64,000 bases of DNA from the NCBI RefSeq assembly GCF_029867415.1, contig NC_081181.1:68672558-68736557 (forward strand). The letters are read 5' to 3'. Below are positions 1 through 10,720 of this stretch, in pieces. The stretch comes from Vicia villosa (lineage: Eukaryota > Streptophyta > Magnoliopsida > Fabales > Fabaceae). The position numbers and the translations under genes were made by a program. The notes under the pieces were generated by a model that was given only the letters and a program-made list of their open reading frames with translations, was not told the DNA's origin and did not search any database. The first letter of the stretch is position 1; every line of letters begins with the position of its first letter.

Positions 1-2241
1 GTTAATGATCCCCATGTGTGCAGAAACAAGATGGTATATCAATATTTCATTTATGATGCGTGCATGATAGAGTTTGAAGTTCATGAGACTTACCTTCAAA
101 AACGGCCAAAGTGGAGATTGAATTCTTCAGTAGAGGTGTTACAGAAGTTGTTGCTCGATCTGAACAGCTTCAATGATGATTATAGAACATGTCTGGATGC
201 TTGGAGTGGATTAAAAACATCTGGATCATTCCATGGAACCCGATCTGCAGTAGAACCAAGTGTGAATCGAGCCTGATGATTCTGAAGTTTTTGATTGATG
301 ATGAGTGTTGGGATAGTTCATATGTGACATATATGAGGTGTTGGAAGTGTTAGTTTGGACAGAAATGATCTTGAATGGATTTTGGCATGATAAGGCTTAA
401 TTTTGGTTCATGTGGAAGTGAGGTAGTGATTCTGAGATTTGAGGTGTTTTTGGGTGCATGAATGATTCAAACACATCCCATATGATGTTTATGGTTTGCT
501 AGAATCATCACTTTGGCCATAGCTTCAAGGATTTGGAGGTTGGGATTTCTACCTCACTTTGAAACATGAAACTTGCAATTCAAGAAAGAAAGAGAAAACC
601 TATGCTTTGTGAGGTTTTGGTGTGATTTTGAATGAGGTAATGACCTCTATTTATAGGCCAAAGAGTCTGAACTCAGAGCTTTGCAACTTGCTTCAAGAAG
701 TGATGATTTGGCTTAAGGGATAGAAAGGAATCTTTCACATTTAATGCAATGGTTAAAAGTAACTAAACCATGGTTATTTTGGCCAAGCTTCTTATCTCTT
801 TCCTATCTGATCTTAAATCAGAAAAATATCATTCAATCATTGCTTTGGTGTGTCATTACTTGCATTATTTGGCAAATTGGTTCATAACTTTGCAAAAATG
901 GCTTGAAATTTCAAGTGAAATGGTCACTAATGTCAAAATTCAAAACCATAGCTACACTCCATATTTTTTCATGCTCTTGGACATTTTGGAAAGCTCATAT
1001 TACATACTTCAAAACCCTAGTTGAAAGTTTCTTCAAGATCCTTAAGGAAGTGGGTGAAAAAGATCCATGAACTTTGAAGAAAATGAAGTTTTAAGTGAAG
1101 TTTTCAAAAGATACCAACTTTGAAGCTCCATATCTCTTAAATGGTTGATCTTATGAAAAAAAATTATATGTGACAAAGTTGTTCATTGGATCAAAATCTA
1201 CAACTTTCATGTTGGAAGTTTTTCTCAGTTTGTAGGTGAAATTTTGAGAAATTCCCTTCCAAAGTTTGGAAAAAACCATGAAAAACACTTAGAAATTTTT
1301 CTAAGTATGAAAAGTCAAACTTTTGACTTTTTGATTCTTGATTGATTTTCTTGATTTTTCTTGATCAAATGACTTCTCATATCATATATTGATGATTTAA
1401 AACTTCAAAAAGTCATGGTTGACCAAAATTCCCCAAAAGTCAATGGTGATCTTGTACAGTTGACTTTTTTCAGACGAATCGCGTTTCTGGAGATTTCAAA
1501 TGAAACAGGCTATCCTCACCAAATGAATGGTATGAATGGATCACATTGAGGCATTAGAGGATATTGAGCCATGGTTTGGGTTGTGGCACCATGTCCTGAT
1601 TGAAAAGTCAGTTGTTCAGTGAATTAGGTCAAAACCCTAATTGTCGACCTGATGAAATTGATGACTGTGGATCTTGAATTGAGATACAATTTCCATTGTA
1701 TGTTGTCATAGGGATTATTTGAGGATGATTGAAACCTTTGATTGACTTCCTGGGGGTTTTTAGGGTTTCCCAAATGTGATCCCTGATTTCAGTCCCTGAT
1801 AGTTCAAAAATCCTAATCTGATGATCTGAGATTTCACTGTTGATCAATCCTTGTGTAGGGGATGTTCTGAGTCAATGGAATAGGTCAAAATGATGCACTT
1901 GGGGTCTTGAGGTCATGTCCCAAGTCATTAGGTCAAATCCTGAGCAAAAGTCAGGAGTATGCTATCTTCAGTCAAAACCCTGATCTGGTCGGTTCAAAGC
2001 CTTTGAGCTTGTTGAAATGAATCTCTGAGGACCAAATGTTGATTGTAGATGAAGATGGTTCTTTTGAGATGAAGGGAGAACAAAACCCTAGTTGATTGTT
2101 GCTTGTACTGATGAGTGATTTCTTGATTAAACCCTGCTGAGCACAAGTAACAAACACAAGCTATGCAATTTGTTAGAGATGCAAATGATGCATATGCAAT
2201 GATATGAGGTGGTATCTTAGGTCAAAAATTGGGGTATGACA
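1..2241 (-). mobile_element. LTR of element A, truncated by the window edge
   Basis: Read on the minus strand, the sequence begins at 2241 with TGTCATACCCC, a common start of legume LTRs, and runs left beyond base 1, so this LTR is longer than 2.2 kb. A good TATA box (TATAAATA) lies on the minus strand at 648-655, about 1.59 kb into the LTR, which divides it into U3 (to the right) and R/U5 (to the left). The TG end abuts base 2242, where the LTR of element B resumes in register with its other copy (2242 matches 5721), so A is inserted into B. For a minus-strand element this is the 5' LTR or a solo LTR. Short open frames inside (for example 16-276 and 770-1024) have no recognisable domain. Lineage not determined; the other end and target duplication lie outside the window. 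Confidence 0.7.
648..655 (-). promoter_or_regulatory. TATA box of LTR A
   Basis: TATAAATA in a GC-flanked context on the minus strand, in the same relative setting as the TATA boxes of element F. The transcription start would be about 30 nt further left. No other promoter signal was recognised. Confidence 0.5.
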
Positions 2242-2915
2242 GCCCCCACAACTTAACCCGTGGAAAAAATATGAAAAAATCATAAAATCAGTGTCACATG
2301 CTGACACGGGCCGTGTCAGACAACACGGGCACCCGTGTCAGACTTCTGTCATCTTAAAACTTGATTTTTTTCTCCCAGGCCTCCTGACACGGGTGCCCGT
2401 GTCAGGTAACACGGCCCGTGTCAGACCATAACTTCAGAATTTGGCTTTGACTTCAACATCAAAGTTGTAGCCCTTTTCGTAAGCGAACTTTTGCCACCGG
2501 AACCGCGTCATTCGGAGTTTTGAAGCTCTAGTTATGATCAAAATACTACACACCTGTCACGATGAAAAACATGCTGAAAATTTCCAGATCTCACGCTTGC
2601 TAACACGGGCCGTATCAGCCCCCTGACTTTCATCTCTGTTGAATTTTCTTGGCCACACTTCATCCTAACACGGTCTATTTTAGGTGACACAAGTGGTCAT
2701 GTCAAGCTTCATGTAGCATGATTTTTCACTTCCTTCGAAACTCCCCTTTTTGTACTTTTTTGCATTGATTTTTCTCGATTTATTCCTTTGAGCCTGCAAA
2801 CAGTACAATACACAACCAAAGCATAAAATGTAGAAGAATGAAGCAAAACGCTTGACAATATAAAGCAAAGATGACTAAAATCAACGGTAAATAAGCGTGT
2901 AAAAACCACTGATCA
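2242..2915 (-). repeat. Partial 3' LTR of element B
   Basis: Bases 2242-2915 repeat 5721-6393 with scattered differences, for example around 2480-2500 against 5958-5975. It ends TGATCA at 2915, directly followed by the pyrimidine strand of the polypurine tract. The outer ~880 bp are missing because element A is inserted at 2241/2242. Confidence 0.85.
2301..2424. repeat. Palindromic motif array in LTR of B (left copy)
   Basis: Four near-perfect palindromes in the order A, B, B', A'. A at 2301-2319 is ACACGG-G-CCGTGT with flanks; B at 2323-2338 is ACACGGG-CA-CCCGTGT; B' at 2384-2405 and A' at 2408-2424 are their reverse complements. The second pair is therefore an inverted copy of the first, separated by ~42 nt, so the array can fold as four small hairpins or one long one. 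Confidence 0.9.
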
Positions 2916-2931
2916 AACTCCCCCAAACTTT
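2916..2931 (-). promoter_or_regulatory. Polypurine tract of element B
   Basis: On the minus strand a run reading AAAGTTTGGGGGAGTT directly precedes the LTR start TGATCA. This is the expected position and composition of the plus-strand DNA primer in an LTR retrotransposon. Confidence 0.75.
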
Positions 2932-4031
2932 AACTGTTGCTTGACCTCAAGCGACAATTACAAGAGAAAATGACCTTCCAGGCACACCGGTGTTCATACG
3001 TGAGATATTCGTTTGTATTGATCAAGAAACAGTTGGTCTGGTATTCACATGACGCGACGAGTTTCTGCTAGAACATTAAACCTTAAGCTCCCCTTTCGGA
3101 TACCTCTCCAACTATGCTTTGCACTTAAGTCTCTTTCCGATTTTCCTCCTCTTTCATTCAGACAATCACATTAAGGCACTGCATTTCTTATAATGATCAT
3201 CACATGCATAAGACGAATCAAGGCTTTTTATTTTCTTTTTCTGGCACCAAACGAGCAACATTTGCTACTTTTAATTACCGATGAAATTTTCAAACTTTGC
3301 AGTTATATATTGTCCTTTTTGGACGACGTTTGGGGATCAACCTCCTTTGGGCTGAATAACCGGGTGAGGGTTACCCAACTTAGCGAGCCGGTTGCCTTTT
3401 ACCGCCTTTTCATCATCTGGTGCCAACTTTATCAATTTTTTTTCTCAACCAGTCATCATGCATGTGAATCTGAATTATGCCAGACTGTATTAATAAACTA
3501 CTCGAGGAGTACTTCTCAGGAGACAAGTACTATGGTGCAAATCTACATGTTAGACTCGTATTTCTTTTAGGGAACCAAGGGTGTTTAAACAAACCTCTTC
3601 TTGTCACATTATTCCGAACTTCCTGTCCTCAAACAATCCTCCCTTCATCTCTATATACTATTCCCGATCGCTTTTTAAGATCAAAACTCTTCAACAAAAA
3701 TTAAAATTTCAGTCAAAATTTGGGAAGAACTCAATGTTTGGTTTTACACATCATAACAAAAACATAAAAAGAAAAATGCAAGAGTAAATCCTCCCCCAAA
3801 CTTGAACTAAACATTGCCCCAATGTTTCAGAACAAGCCCGAGAGGGGTGACTCACAGAGGGTAGTGCAACTCTAACTGCAGCTTCCTAGCATTCACCAAA
3901 AAGGCCCCCTTTTTATTTCCTGGAAAAAAAACAAACAAACACAAAAAGAAAACTAAGTTATTAAAAGCATGGGTTGCCTCCCACTAAGTGCTCCGTTTAA
4001 CGTCGCATGGCTCGACGGTCAATTCCTCTTG
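2932..4031 (-). other. 3' untranslated region of element B
   Basis: About 1.1 kb between the stop of the 207-aa ORF and the polypurine tract. Close to the ORF end (about 3970-4020) lies a GC-richer block encoding, on the minus strand, a GACGTTAAACGGAGC and GGGAGGCAACCC motif that I associate with the sequence just after the coding region of Athila-type elements. A second polypurine-like block is at 3791-3806. Open frames at 3193-3570 and 3477-3704 on the plus strand have no recognisable domain and run antisense to the element; I do not call them genes. Confidence 0.5.
3791..3806 (-). promoter_or_regulatory. Second polypurine-tract-like block in element B
   Basis: Minus-strand TTCAAGTTTGGGGGAG, nearly the same as the main tract at 2916-2931 but ~870 nt further upstream. 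Element E has a similar internal copy. Whether it primes DNA synthesis cannot be told from sequence. Confidence 0.4.
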
Positions 4032-4655
4032 TTAGGGTGGCATATATGACACAAAGAACAAATCATATTTTTTCTTTCTTTTGTTTGGTAGCAATCCCAT
4101 GAACTTAAAGTATTGATGATGTTGCTGCCAAATCCTTTTTAGCTTGATTTTATTGAACAAGGCATAAATGTATTCCAATACTTTGTCAATTTCTTGTCTT
4201 TCATCTGCCTTGTTATAAAAATAGTTTTTGGGGATACTCTTTTGTTGAAGATTTTCTTGTGGGATGTCCATATCTTCACAAATTGTTAAATTTGTGGTTT
4301 TATCCAAAACTCGATCATCTTCAAGTTTCCTTATTTCTTCTTCCCCATATTTCTTTTTTACCTCAAATTCTTCTATTCTTACTGCATCCTCTTCATCTGA
4401 TGTTATGCATTTTTCTTCTGGTTCCACATATTTTTCTTCCAACTCTAAGTTTCTCCAAATAAACCTATCTGGATAAAAGTTAGCTTCCTTACATTCATTC
4501 ATAAGGATTCTTACCTCTTTCTTATATGCTTTAAAAATTTTAGTCGCCTCTTCCAAGGTGACTCCCGAATCAGGGGACCAACATGCAGGAGATACAGGTG
4601 GCAATGTATCAAAACAATACATAGCTACAAAACTCAGACAATTTGTTAGTAGCAA
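4032..4655 (-). CDS. Acidic 207-aa ORF of element B, function unknown
   Basis: The only long open frame in element B, starting about 160 nt after the primer-binding site and ending just before the conserved 3' block. The protein is rich in Glu, Asp and Lys: residues ~30-130 are a highly charged, probably helical stretch with many EE/EK pairs, and residues ~165-207 are basic (KRKKK near the C-terminus). I recognise no gag, zinc knuckle, protease or polymerase motif. The first ATG (4655) is assumed; a second in-frame Met at residue 12 is possible. It could be a relic of an Athila gag or a captured sequence. Intact length is the only evidence that it is coding. Confidence 0.4.
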   Translation of the reverse strand: MLLTNCLSFVAMYCFDTLPPVSPACWSPDSGVTLEEATKIFKAYKKEVRILMNECKEANFYPDRFIWRNLELEEKYVEPEEKCITSDEEDAVRIEEFEVKKKYGEEEIRKLEDDRVLDKTTNLTICEDMDIPQENLQQKSIPKNYFYNKADERQEIDKVLEYIYALFNKIKLKRIWQQHHQYFKFMGLLPNKRKKKYDLFFVSYMPP

Positions 4656-4814
4656 AGTATAGAAGAATTCATGAAGATAAAATAATCTGACTTTTTTTTT
4701 CTTTTTTTTTTATAATAAAATCAAATCCAAATAAACAAAAACTGAAAACAAATTTTTAGTTAACGAGTCACAAAATTTCAATTGAACTAAAATCAAAACT
4801 CTATATTTTGGCAG

Positions 4815-4832
4815 TCCCCGACAACGGCGCCA
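4815..4832 (-). promoter_or_regulatory. Primer-binding site of element B (tRNA-Asp type)
   Basis: Minus-strand TGGCGCCGTTGTCGGGGA, the form seen in Athila/Cyclops-type elements and complementary to the 3' end of a tRNA-Asp-like primer. It lies 6 nt inside the LTR boundary at 4839. Confidence 0.8.
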
Positions 4833-4838
4833 AAAACT

Positions 4839-6393
4839 TGATCGGTAAAATAGCAAGTGTACTATTTTGCCTCTGTAGTAATAATAGGGAAATTCCCCGA
4901 ATGTCGATCTCAAGGACTGCGTAGTAATATCGAGTTCAAATTATAGATCAATTAAACAAAAACTAATATTGGGGTTTTGTTTGCAAATTGTCACTAAACA
5001 ATAATTAAAATAAGCAGAAAAGTAAATTGCCTTTTTGACAAATATGAGTATTATGCTAGGGGTGTAGTGTGTGATTGTTCCTGTAATAACCTTGGATTTA
5101 GATCTCTTCAACAAGTTCATAACCTTTAATTACCGCCCTTTAGATTATTTTCCCCTAAGTCCTTAGTGGGAAAACCTTTGAACATTCATCCTAACTCCTA
5201 AGTCCTTAGAGAATTATGATGAAATCAAGCCTTTATGTTATCAAGAGTTAACCGGTAACTATAGGGTATCCCTAGTCCTAGGTGATATCTACTATAGTCT
5301 AATCGTACAAAAACCTTAACAACCGCTGTCCAGCTGGTTGTTAACCGTAAATCAATCTTGTTGGTCCGACAAAGAAAGCATAAAAACCTTGTACAATTAA
5401 ATTAAATAAGAAAACAAATCTATTGATAAACTCATGAATTCAAAATCATTACAGAGTCAAATCAGGGACACCCCCTAGCATTAAGGTTTAATTACTCATA
5501 TTATTCAAAGAAAACAAATTATAAAATAGATACATTACAAGAATTGAAATGAAAGTTGATCTTCAATCGCTTCCGTTCATGAAGACCTTCTTCTCTCCCA
5601 AACCCTTGTTTTCTCCAATCTTCAATCGTGTCTTCTCCTAGCCAAAAAGTCCTCCAATTCATCGTTAAAACTCTTCTAAATAGTGCAGACTCACTTAGGT
5701 TGGTTGGAAGTACCCAAAACGCTCCCACAGCTTAACCCGTGGAAAAAATATGAAAAAATCATAAAATCAGTGTCACATGCTGACACGGGCCGTGTCAGAC
5801 AACACGGGCACCCGTGTCAGACTTCTGTCATCTTAAAACTTGATTTTTTTCTCCCAGGCCTCCTGACACGGGTGCCCGTGTCAGGTAACACGGCCCGTGT
5901 CAGACCATAACTTCAGAATTTGGCTTTGACTTCAACATCAAAGTTGTAGCCCTTTTTGTTAGCGAAATTTTTCCACCGGAACCGCGTCATTCGGAGTTAC
6001 GAAGCTCTAGTTATGATCAAAATACTACACATCTGTCACGATGAAAAACATGCTGAAAATTTCCAGATCTCACACTTGCTAACACGGGCCGTATCAGCCC
6101 CCTGACTTTCATCTCTGTTGAATTTTCTTGGCCACACTTCATCCTAACACGGTCTATTTTAGGTGACACAAGTGGTCATGTCAAGCTTCATGTAGCATGA
6201 TTTTCACTTCCTTCGAAACTCCCCTTTTTGTACTTTTTTGCATTGATTTTTCTCGATTTATTCCTTTGAGCCTGCAAACAGTACAATACACAACCAAAGC
6301 ATAAAATGTAGAAGAATGAAGCAAAACGCTTGACAATATAAAGCAAAGATGACTAAAATCAACGGTAAATAAGCGTGTAAAAACCACTGATCA
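4839..6393 (-). repeat. 5' LTR of element B (1555 bp)
   Basis: Starts TGATCGG at 4839 and ends ACTGATCA at 6393 on the plus strand, that is TG...CA in both readings. The right two thirds (5721-6393) match the partial 3' LTR. The palindromic motif array recurs at 5780-5903. Beyond 6393 the sequence is a GH9 pseudogene, so this is the outer edge of the element. Confidence 0.85.
5780..5903. repeat. Palindromic motif array in LTR of B (right copy)
   Basis: Same A, B, B', A' arrangement of ACACGG...CCGTGT palindromes as at 2301-2424, unchanged in both LTR copies although nearby bases differ. Confidence 0.9.
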
Positions 6394-6990
6394 GTTAGGT
6401 AAATTACCAATGCAACAACAGGAATTCAAATGTCATGCTGATTCTAGTCTCCAGGATGAAATTCATCAAGGAGTAAACTTGGTTGGAACTTACAATGATG
6501 TAGGTGATCATGTGAAGTTTGGGCTGCCAAGGGCTTACAATGTGACAATGCTTGCATGGGGAGCTACTGAGATTAAAGGTGAAATGCAAGACTTAATTAA
6601 AAGGGGATATACACTATGGACCATTAAATGGGAAACTGATTATTTCATCAAAGCACATACTCAACCTAATGTTCTTTGAGGACAAATGAATGACGATGTT
6701 TCTGCTCGCTACTGTGGGGAACATGTTGAAGACATGACGACTTCAAGAACCACATACAAAATTAATGAACACCATGGCTATGATCTTGCAGATGAATTTA
6801 TATGGGGTGCTGCATGGTTGCACCAAACAACTAGCAATGACTACTACCTAAAGTATGTTGTCGGCAATGCAGTGTTTATGGGTGGAACGAAATGGGCGGT
6901 GAAAGAGTTCTCTTGAGACAACAAATTTGCTAGTGTCCAGACCCTTCTATCCAAGATGTAGCCTAATTTGATTGCAAAGACCAAGGAAGG
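6394..6990 (+). pseudogene. Endo-1,4-beta-glucanase (GH9) pseudogene fragment
   Basis: The plus-strand translation is clearly from a plant glycoside hydrolase family 9 cellulase, a secreted or membrane-anchored enzyme that cuts beta-1,4-glucan in the cell wall. Visible in order are GKLP, the N-terminal catalytic-Asp region (VNLVGTYNDVGDHVKFG), MLAW, a DYFIKAH segment, EDMTTSRTTYKI, DLADE and KEFS followed by DNKFASVQTLLSK. Two stops (TGA at 6677 and 6914) replace Trp codons, and another stop follows LLSKM. Only the N-terminal ~190 residues of a ~500-600-aa enzyme remain and no intron is seen in this stretch. The left end is cut by element B; signal peptide and C-terminal catalytic motifs are absent. 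Confidence 0.85.
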
Positions 6991-7336
6991 TGGGGTAGTT
7001 ATAATTGAAACTTATATTTTTCATTTATTTTTTCCATTTGCAGTTGCACGTTTTTTCCAGTGTGGAGAAAGCTTTCAATTTTTTCTTTTGGATTATGGTG
7101 GAACAAAATGGGGTCACTTGAAAGTTGAAAGATCTTCATGCTGCTTTAAAGCTCTGTGAGCCTGCTTTAGTGGCTGCTGACTCGCCAACATATATAAAAC
7201 TTGGTCAAAAGCAGGAGGCACATGTATACCAAGCAGAATGGAAGTTGACAGTGCAATATTTTGCTAATATCTTTTAATTAAGGGTTTTACTTGTCTACAA
7301 CCTTGAGGACAAGGTTGTTTTTGAAGGGGTGAGTAA
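6991..7336 (+). mobile_element. Degenerate tail of a chromovirus-like pol
   Basis: The first ~280 bp after the GH9 fragment are unassigned. At 7292-7333 the plus strand encodes NLEDKVVFEGVSND, typical of the very C-terminus (chromodomain end) of plant chromovirus integrases. It stops just before the putative LTR at 7337, the usual position for that motif. No other pol domain is recognisable. Confidence 0.45.
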
Positions 7337-7644
7337 TGATAGAGTGTGGTTATTAAATATTAGTTAGTATTTTAATATTATAATTAGTATTATTTAAGTC
7401 AATTTATTAGTGGTACTTTTATTATATTTTAGTTGGGCTTTTCAATTATCATTTAAGTGGGCTTTTAGTGTTTAGGTCTTTAGTTTATTATCCGTTAGTA
7501 TTATTATATATATGTAGTGTCTTTGACACTTGAAAATCAATCAATGAAAATCAAAGTTATCTTTTAATTCTATTTTCTTAGTTTGTTTACTTGTTTCTCT
7601 TAGTTTTATAAGTCTTGTTAGGGTTAGCATTTTGCATCCTAACA
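7337..7644 (+). repeat. Short LTR (308 bp) of the chromovirus remnant
   Basis: Begins TGATAGAG, ends CCTAACA and has a TATATATA element near 7505-7515. The length fits Reina-like chromoviruses. It directly follows the pol tail and a purine-rich stretch, as a 3' LTR would. The matching 5' LTR and target duplication are not present, so the boundaries are tentative. Confidence 0.45.
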
Positions 7645-7819
7645 GAACTCCCAACCACATTGTAAATAGTCAAAAGCTCTACCATTGGACAGCTGAATAA
7701 ACTATGATATTTTTCCACTCAAACTCTTAATATAATATCACTAAAACATTTATAATTATTAATTTTTTTGAGGACCCCATATTTTGGAGGCCATGTGCAA
7801 CGAGCCCAAAACCGGCCCT
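7645..7819 (-). mobile_element. Second hAT 5' end, truncated
   Basis: On the minus strand, 7819 leftwards begins CAGGGCCGG and continues with GCCTCCAAAATATGGGG and GTCCTCAAAA. This resembles the 5' end of element D at 10343 leftwards (AGGGCCG ... CCTCCAAAAGTGGGG ... CCTCAAAA). It appears to be the start of a related copy lying head to tail after D, cut off near 7645. No coding sequence is seen in its 175 bp. Confidence 0.45.
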
Positions 7820-7821
7820 GC

Positions 7822-9405
7822 AGCAAGGCTTCTCTAAAATTTGACATTTGAGCTCTTATAGCTTGATATTATTTATGTGACTCTCCCAACGAGTGGATGA
7901 TAATGATTTTGGAGTAAGCCCTTTTACATTAGTTTTCAATTTTTTTCATCTTTTAGTAGAATTTGCAAAAATTATATAAATGTATTGAACAACTCCAAAA
8001 AAATCCTTAGCTTTAATACACGAGTTAGCCGTATCACACAATGTCAAATTAAGACTAGGACAACCACAAGGAATATAAAATGCTCTCGGATTCATGTCTA
8101 CAAATTTCTTCTGTACACATTGATATTTTCCTTTCATATTTGACCCATTATCATAACCTTGTCCTCGCACATCAAATATGTTAAGATCAAGATTTTTCGT
8201 TTCATCTTGCAACACATCAAAAAGCCCTTGGCCAGATGTATCATTCACATTCAAAAATCCTAAAAATGATTCCTCAATGCTAACAGAATTTGAAGAAACG
8301 TCCACATATCGTATTATCAAAGACATTTGTTCTTGGTGACTAACATCTGGAGTACAATCAAGTATCACTGAAAAATACTTTTCTTGTTTGGTTTTTCTAA
8401 TGATTTCATTTTTTATTGCAGAAGAAAGCAAAAGTAGTAATTCGTTTTGAATGTTATGTCCAAAAAAATGAACATGAAGATTATCATTTGTAATACGTCT
8501 AACATGTTCTTGGACAATTGGATCAAATTCTGCCAACATTTCAATTAAACCCAAAAAATTGCCATTTCTATTTTGATACAATATCTCATTAGAACCACGA
8601 AAGGCCAAATTATGTTAGCAAGAAATTTCACCATTGAAATAATGCTTTTTAAAACACTTTTCCAATGATCATTTTCTCTGTTAATCAATCTTTGAGATGT
8701 TTTATCAATTGTTTGAAAATTTTACATTCTTTGACGCAACTCACACCAAGTAGTCATATTCTTAACATGTTTCATGCATGTCTCGTGCTCTCTAAGCCTT
8801 TTACCAACATGTGCCCAATTACCAAAACCCTCACTTGCTAATTGACCTCTTCCAATCCCTTTTTAAAAAACTTTACAACAAAAACAAAATAGTACTCTAT
8901 CAAGCTCTTTTGAATAAACATGCCAATATCTATCACACTTCTCTGCATTTGATAAAACTCTAATATACAAATTAGCCATAAACTCCCTAGATGATTTATC
9001 TTTAGGATCCTTCACTATAGAGAAATATCTTTTAGGACCTTTTGTAGCTAATAAATCAATCATTTCAGACTCAAGAGAATCCCAAATTCTTGGATATAAT
9101 ATATCTTCACGATTGTTATTAACACTATCAACATTTTCATCATCTAAATGATCAGTTTTAGTAGCATCATTTTCAGCATCTAAATGACCAATTTTAGTAG
9201 CATCAAAATCAATATTATCCTCCATAGTTTCAGCTTAAATTCACATTATCAACATTTGGATTTTCAACTGAAATTTGTGGTTCTTTTATAAGAAATATAT
9301 CGATAGCTCCTCTTTAAGATTGAGCTAATTCATCAAGTCTTTTCTTTTACGCTTCTCGTATCCCGAATCAAACTTTCTAAGTTTATGAGATAATTTAGAA
9401 GACAT
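7822..9405 (-). pseudogene. hAT transposase, zf-TTF/ZMYM1-like, broken
   Basis: Minus-strand start at 9405 encodes a basic N-terminus (SGYEKRKRK). A TTF-type zinc-finger region follows at 9225-8863 (PRIWDSL, SREFMANLY, RVLFCFCCKVF). Then come the linker with HVGKRLREHE, HVKNMTTW and ELRQRM, the catalytic-core part ([36 protein letters not shown] and [13 protein letters not shown]) and a last recognisable STRWESHI near 7860. Known family members cut and paste DNA by a DDE mechanism and need a C-terminal dimerisation domain, which is absent here. Stops follow the N-terminus and interrupt ELRQRM; a frameshift lies near 8609. Non-functional. Confidence 0.8.
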
Positions 9406-9916
9406 AAGAAAAAAAAAATAAGAACCTGGAATTTCTTACTATTTTTGATGAAATGTGCACCGTTGAATTTGAGCCAGATACACAATGTCGAAGTTGAATC
9501 GAAAAAATAAATAAATGTATAATAAAGATTCACCAAATTATTTTAATTAAATTTTATTTTAAACTAATGACAAATTTACCAAATTATTTTATATTAAAAT
9601 AGCTTGTATTTAAATGTATAATAAAGATACAGTAAAACATATCAGTAAGCATCTTCCTATCTTGCCAAATTGCAAATAATTTTTTTTTTGACAAAATAAC
9701 TTTCAATATATAGAATATATATGCCGGAGAATTATGAAAAGTAACACTTGAAACCAACATAAATTTCTATTCAATGCGGGAAGATCGACGAACTAAATTG
9801 TATCTTTGAGAAAAATGATTTTGAAAATTAATATAGTATTGGATTGTGATTTGTGAAAGAAGGAGATGAATAGCCTTAATAGTATTAACCTATACATGTA
9901 ACCTATTAATCTAATA
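9406..9916. other. AT-rich 5' non-coding part of element D
   Basis: About 0.5 kb between the hAT transposase start and the Stowaway insertion. AT-rich, no recognisable coding sequence or promoter motif that I can support. Confidence 0.4.
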
Positions 9917-10123
9917 CTCTCTCTGTCCCAAAATAAATGTCACATTTATAAAAATTATTTATTCTAAAATAAGTGTCACTTTTAGTTCTCAATACAACTT
10001 TAGTTTTTATCTTCTAATTATACCCTCTAATTAATACCATGAATTTACTTTTTCTCTCATATTGCATTAATGATAATAAGAATACACCAATAACAAGTAA
10101 GGATAGTATGGTAAAATTGACAT

Positions 10124-10177
<54 letters not shown>

Positions 10178-10243
10178 ATTTATTATATTTTCTTAATCTG
10201 TGTGAAAATATCAACTATGACACTTATTTTGGGACGAAGGGAG
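9917..10243. mobile_element. Stowaway MITE (327 bp)
   Basis: Terminal inverted repeats of the Tc1/mariner Stowaway type: left CTCTCTCTGTCCCAAAATAA, right ending TTATTTTGGGACGAAGGGAG. A TA duplication flanks it at 9915-9916 and 10244-10245. It has no coding capacity and is mobilised in trans by mariner-like transposases. It lies inside hAT element D and carries a CT microsatellite. Confidence 0.9.
10127..10173. repeat. (CT)n microsatellite
   Basis: About 23 uninterrupted CT units inside the Stowaway MITE. The SLSLSL-type open frame crossing it is an artefact of the repeat. Confidence 0.95.
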
Positions 10244-10344
10244 TAATTTTTAATTGGATTGCGCTATTAAACAAAATTTTGAGGCCCCCACTTTTGGAGG
10301 TCCTGTTTAGAAGCCCTGGTTGCTCAGGGTAATCATCGGCCCTA

Positions 10345-10720
10345 ACTCCAACCATAATAATTCTTTGTCTAATTTTATGCAAAAAGTTGCAATCCTCCTT
10401 CTATTCCAATTCAACAAAACAACTCATATTTTGAAAATGCATCTCATAACCCAAATTTTGAAAATTCTTTTTTAATCCAAATCCACAAAATAACCCACAT
10501 TTTGAAAATTACCCATATCTTACACCACCTTACTCATATCAATATCAACAATTTTCTTCTCAATCAACCAATCCCACCAAGTCTCATAGAGTTCAAATAG
10601 TTGGTTGTGACATGCAATCTAATGATAAAGAGCTTGAAACACCACAACTTCCCACTCAAGGAGGGTTGAAAACTATTAATTTTGGTGAAGAAATTGGCTA
10701 TTCGCTAATTACGAATAAAC
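10345..10720 (+). pseudogene. Remnant resembling Harbinger-associated Myb-like N-terminus
   Basis: In one plus frame 10468-10715 reads as a low-complexity, Asn/Gln/Pro/Tyr-rich stretch (HFENYPYLTPPYSYQYQQF) followed by QLPTQGGLKTINFGEE. This resembles the disordered N-terminal tail of the Myb/trihelix-like proteins that accompany plant PIF/Harbinger transposons. The conserved Myb domain would follow but element E starts at 10721. No start codon or intact gene is visible; the call rests on composition and one short motif. Confidence 0.3.

Larger units (their letters stand above)
2242..6393 (-). mobile_element. Element B, non-autonomous Athila-like LTR retrotransposon
   Basis: A minus-strand element with a partial 3' LTR (2242-2915), a 1.9-kb interior and a complete 5' LTR (4839-6393, 1555 bp). 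Both LTR ends read TGATC...GATCA. A primer-binding site for a tRNA-Asp-type primer lies next to the 5' LTR and a G-rich polypurine tract next to the 3' LTR, both as in the Athila/Cyclops lineage. The interior lacks gag, protease, RT, RNase H and integrase and holds one 207-aa ORF, so B must have been moved by proteins of another element. The right LTR abuts sequence of a GH9 pseudogene at 6394. The left part of the 3' LTR is displaced out of the window by element A. Confidence 0.8.
7820..10343 (-). mobile_element. Element D, hAT DNA transposon (defective)
   Basis: Contains a decayed hAT transposase gene (9405-7822, minus) and a 5' terminus at about 10343 reading AGGGCCGATGATTACC inwards. The 3' part is missing: the transposase frame stops abruptly at 7822, where a second 5' end of the same type begins. 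A Stowaway MITE and a CT microsatellite lie in its 5' untranslated part. With no 3' terminus and a broken transposase it cannot move by itself. The 8-bp target duplication cannot be checked. Confidence 0.65.

Noticed and set aside
6394..7000. Active cellulase gene captured by a transposon
   Set aside because: Only the N-terminal part is present with several stops, and it lies outside the ends of element B.
10039..10332. 97-aa SLSLSL protein
   Set aside because: Produced by the CT microsatellite inside a Stowaway MITE.
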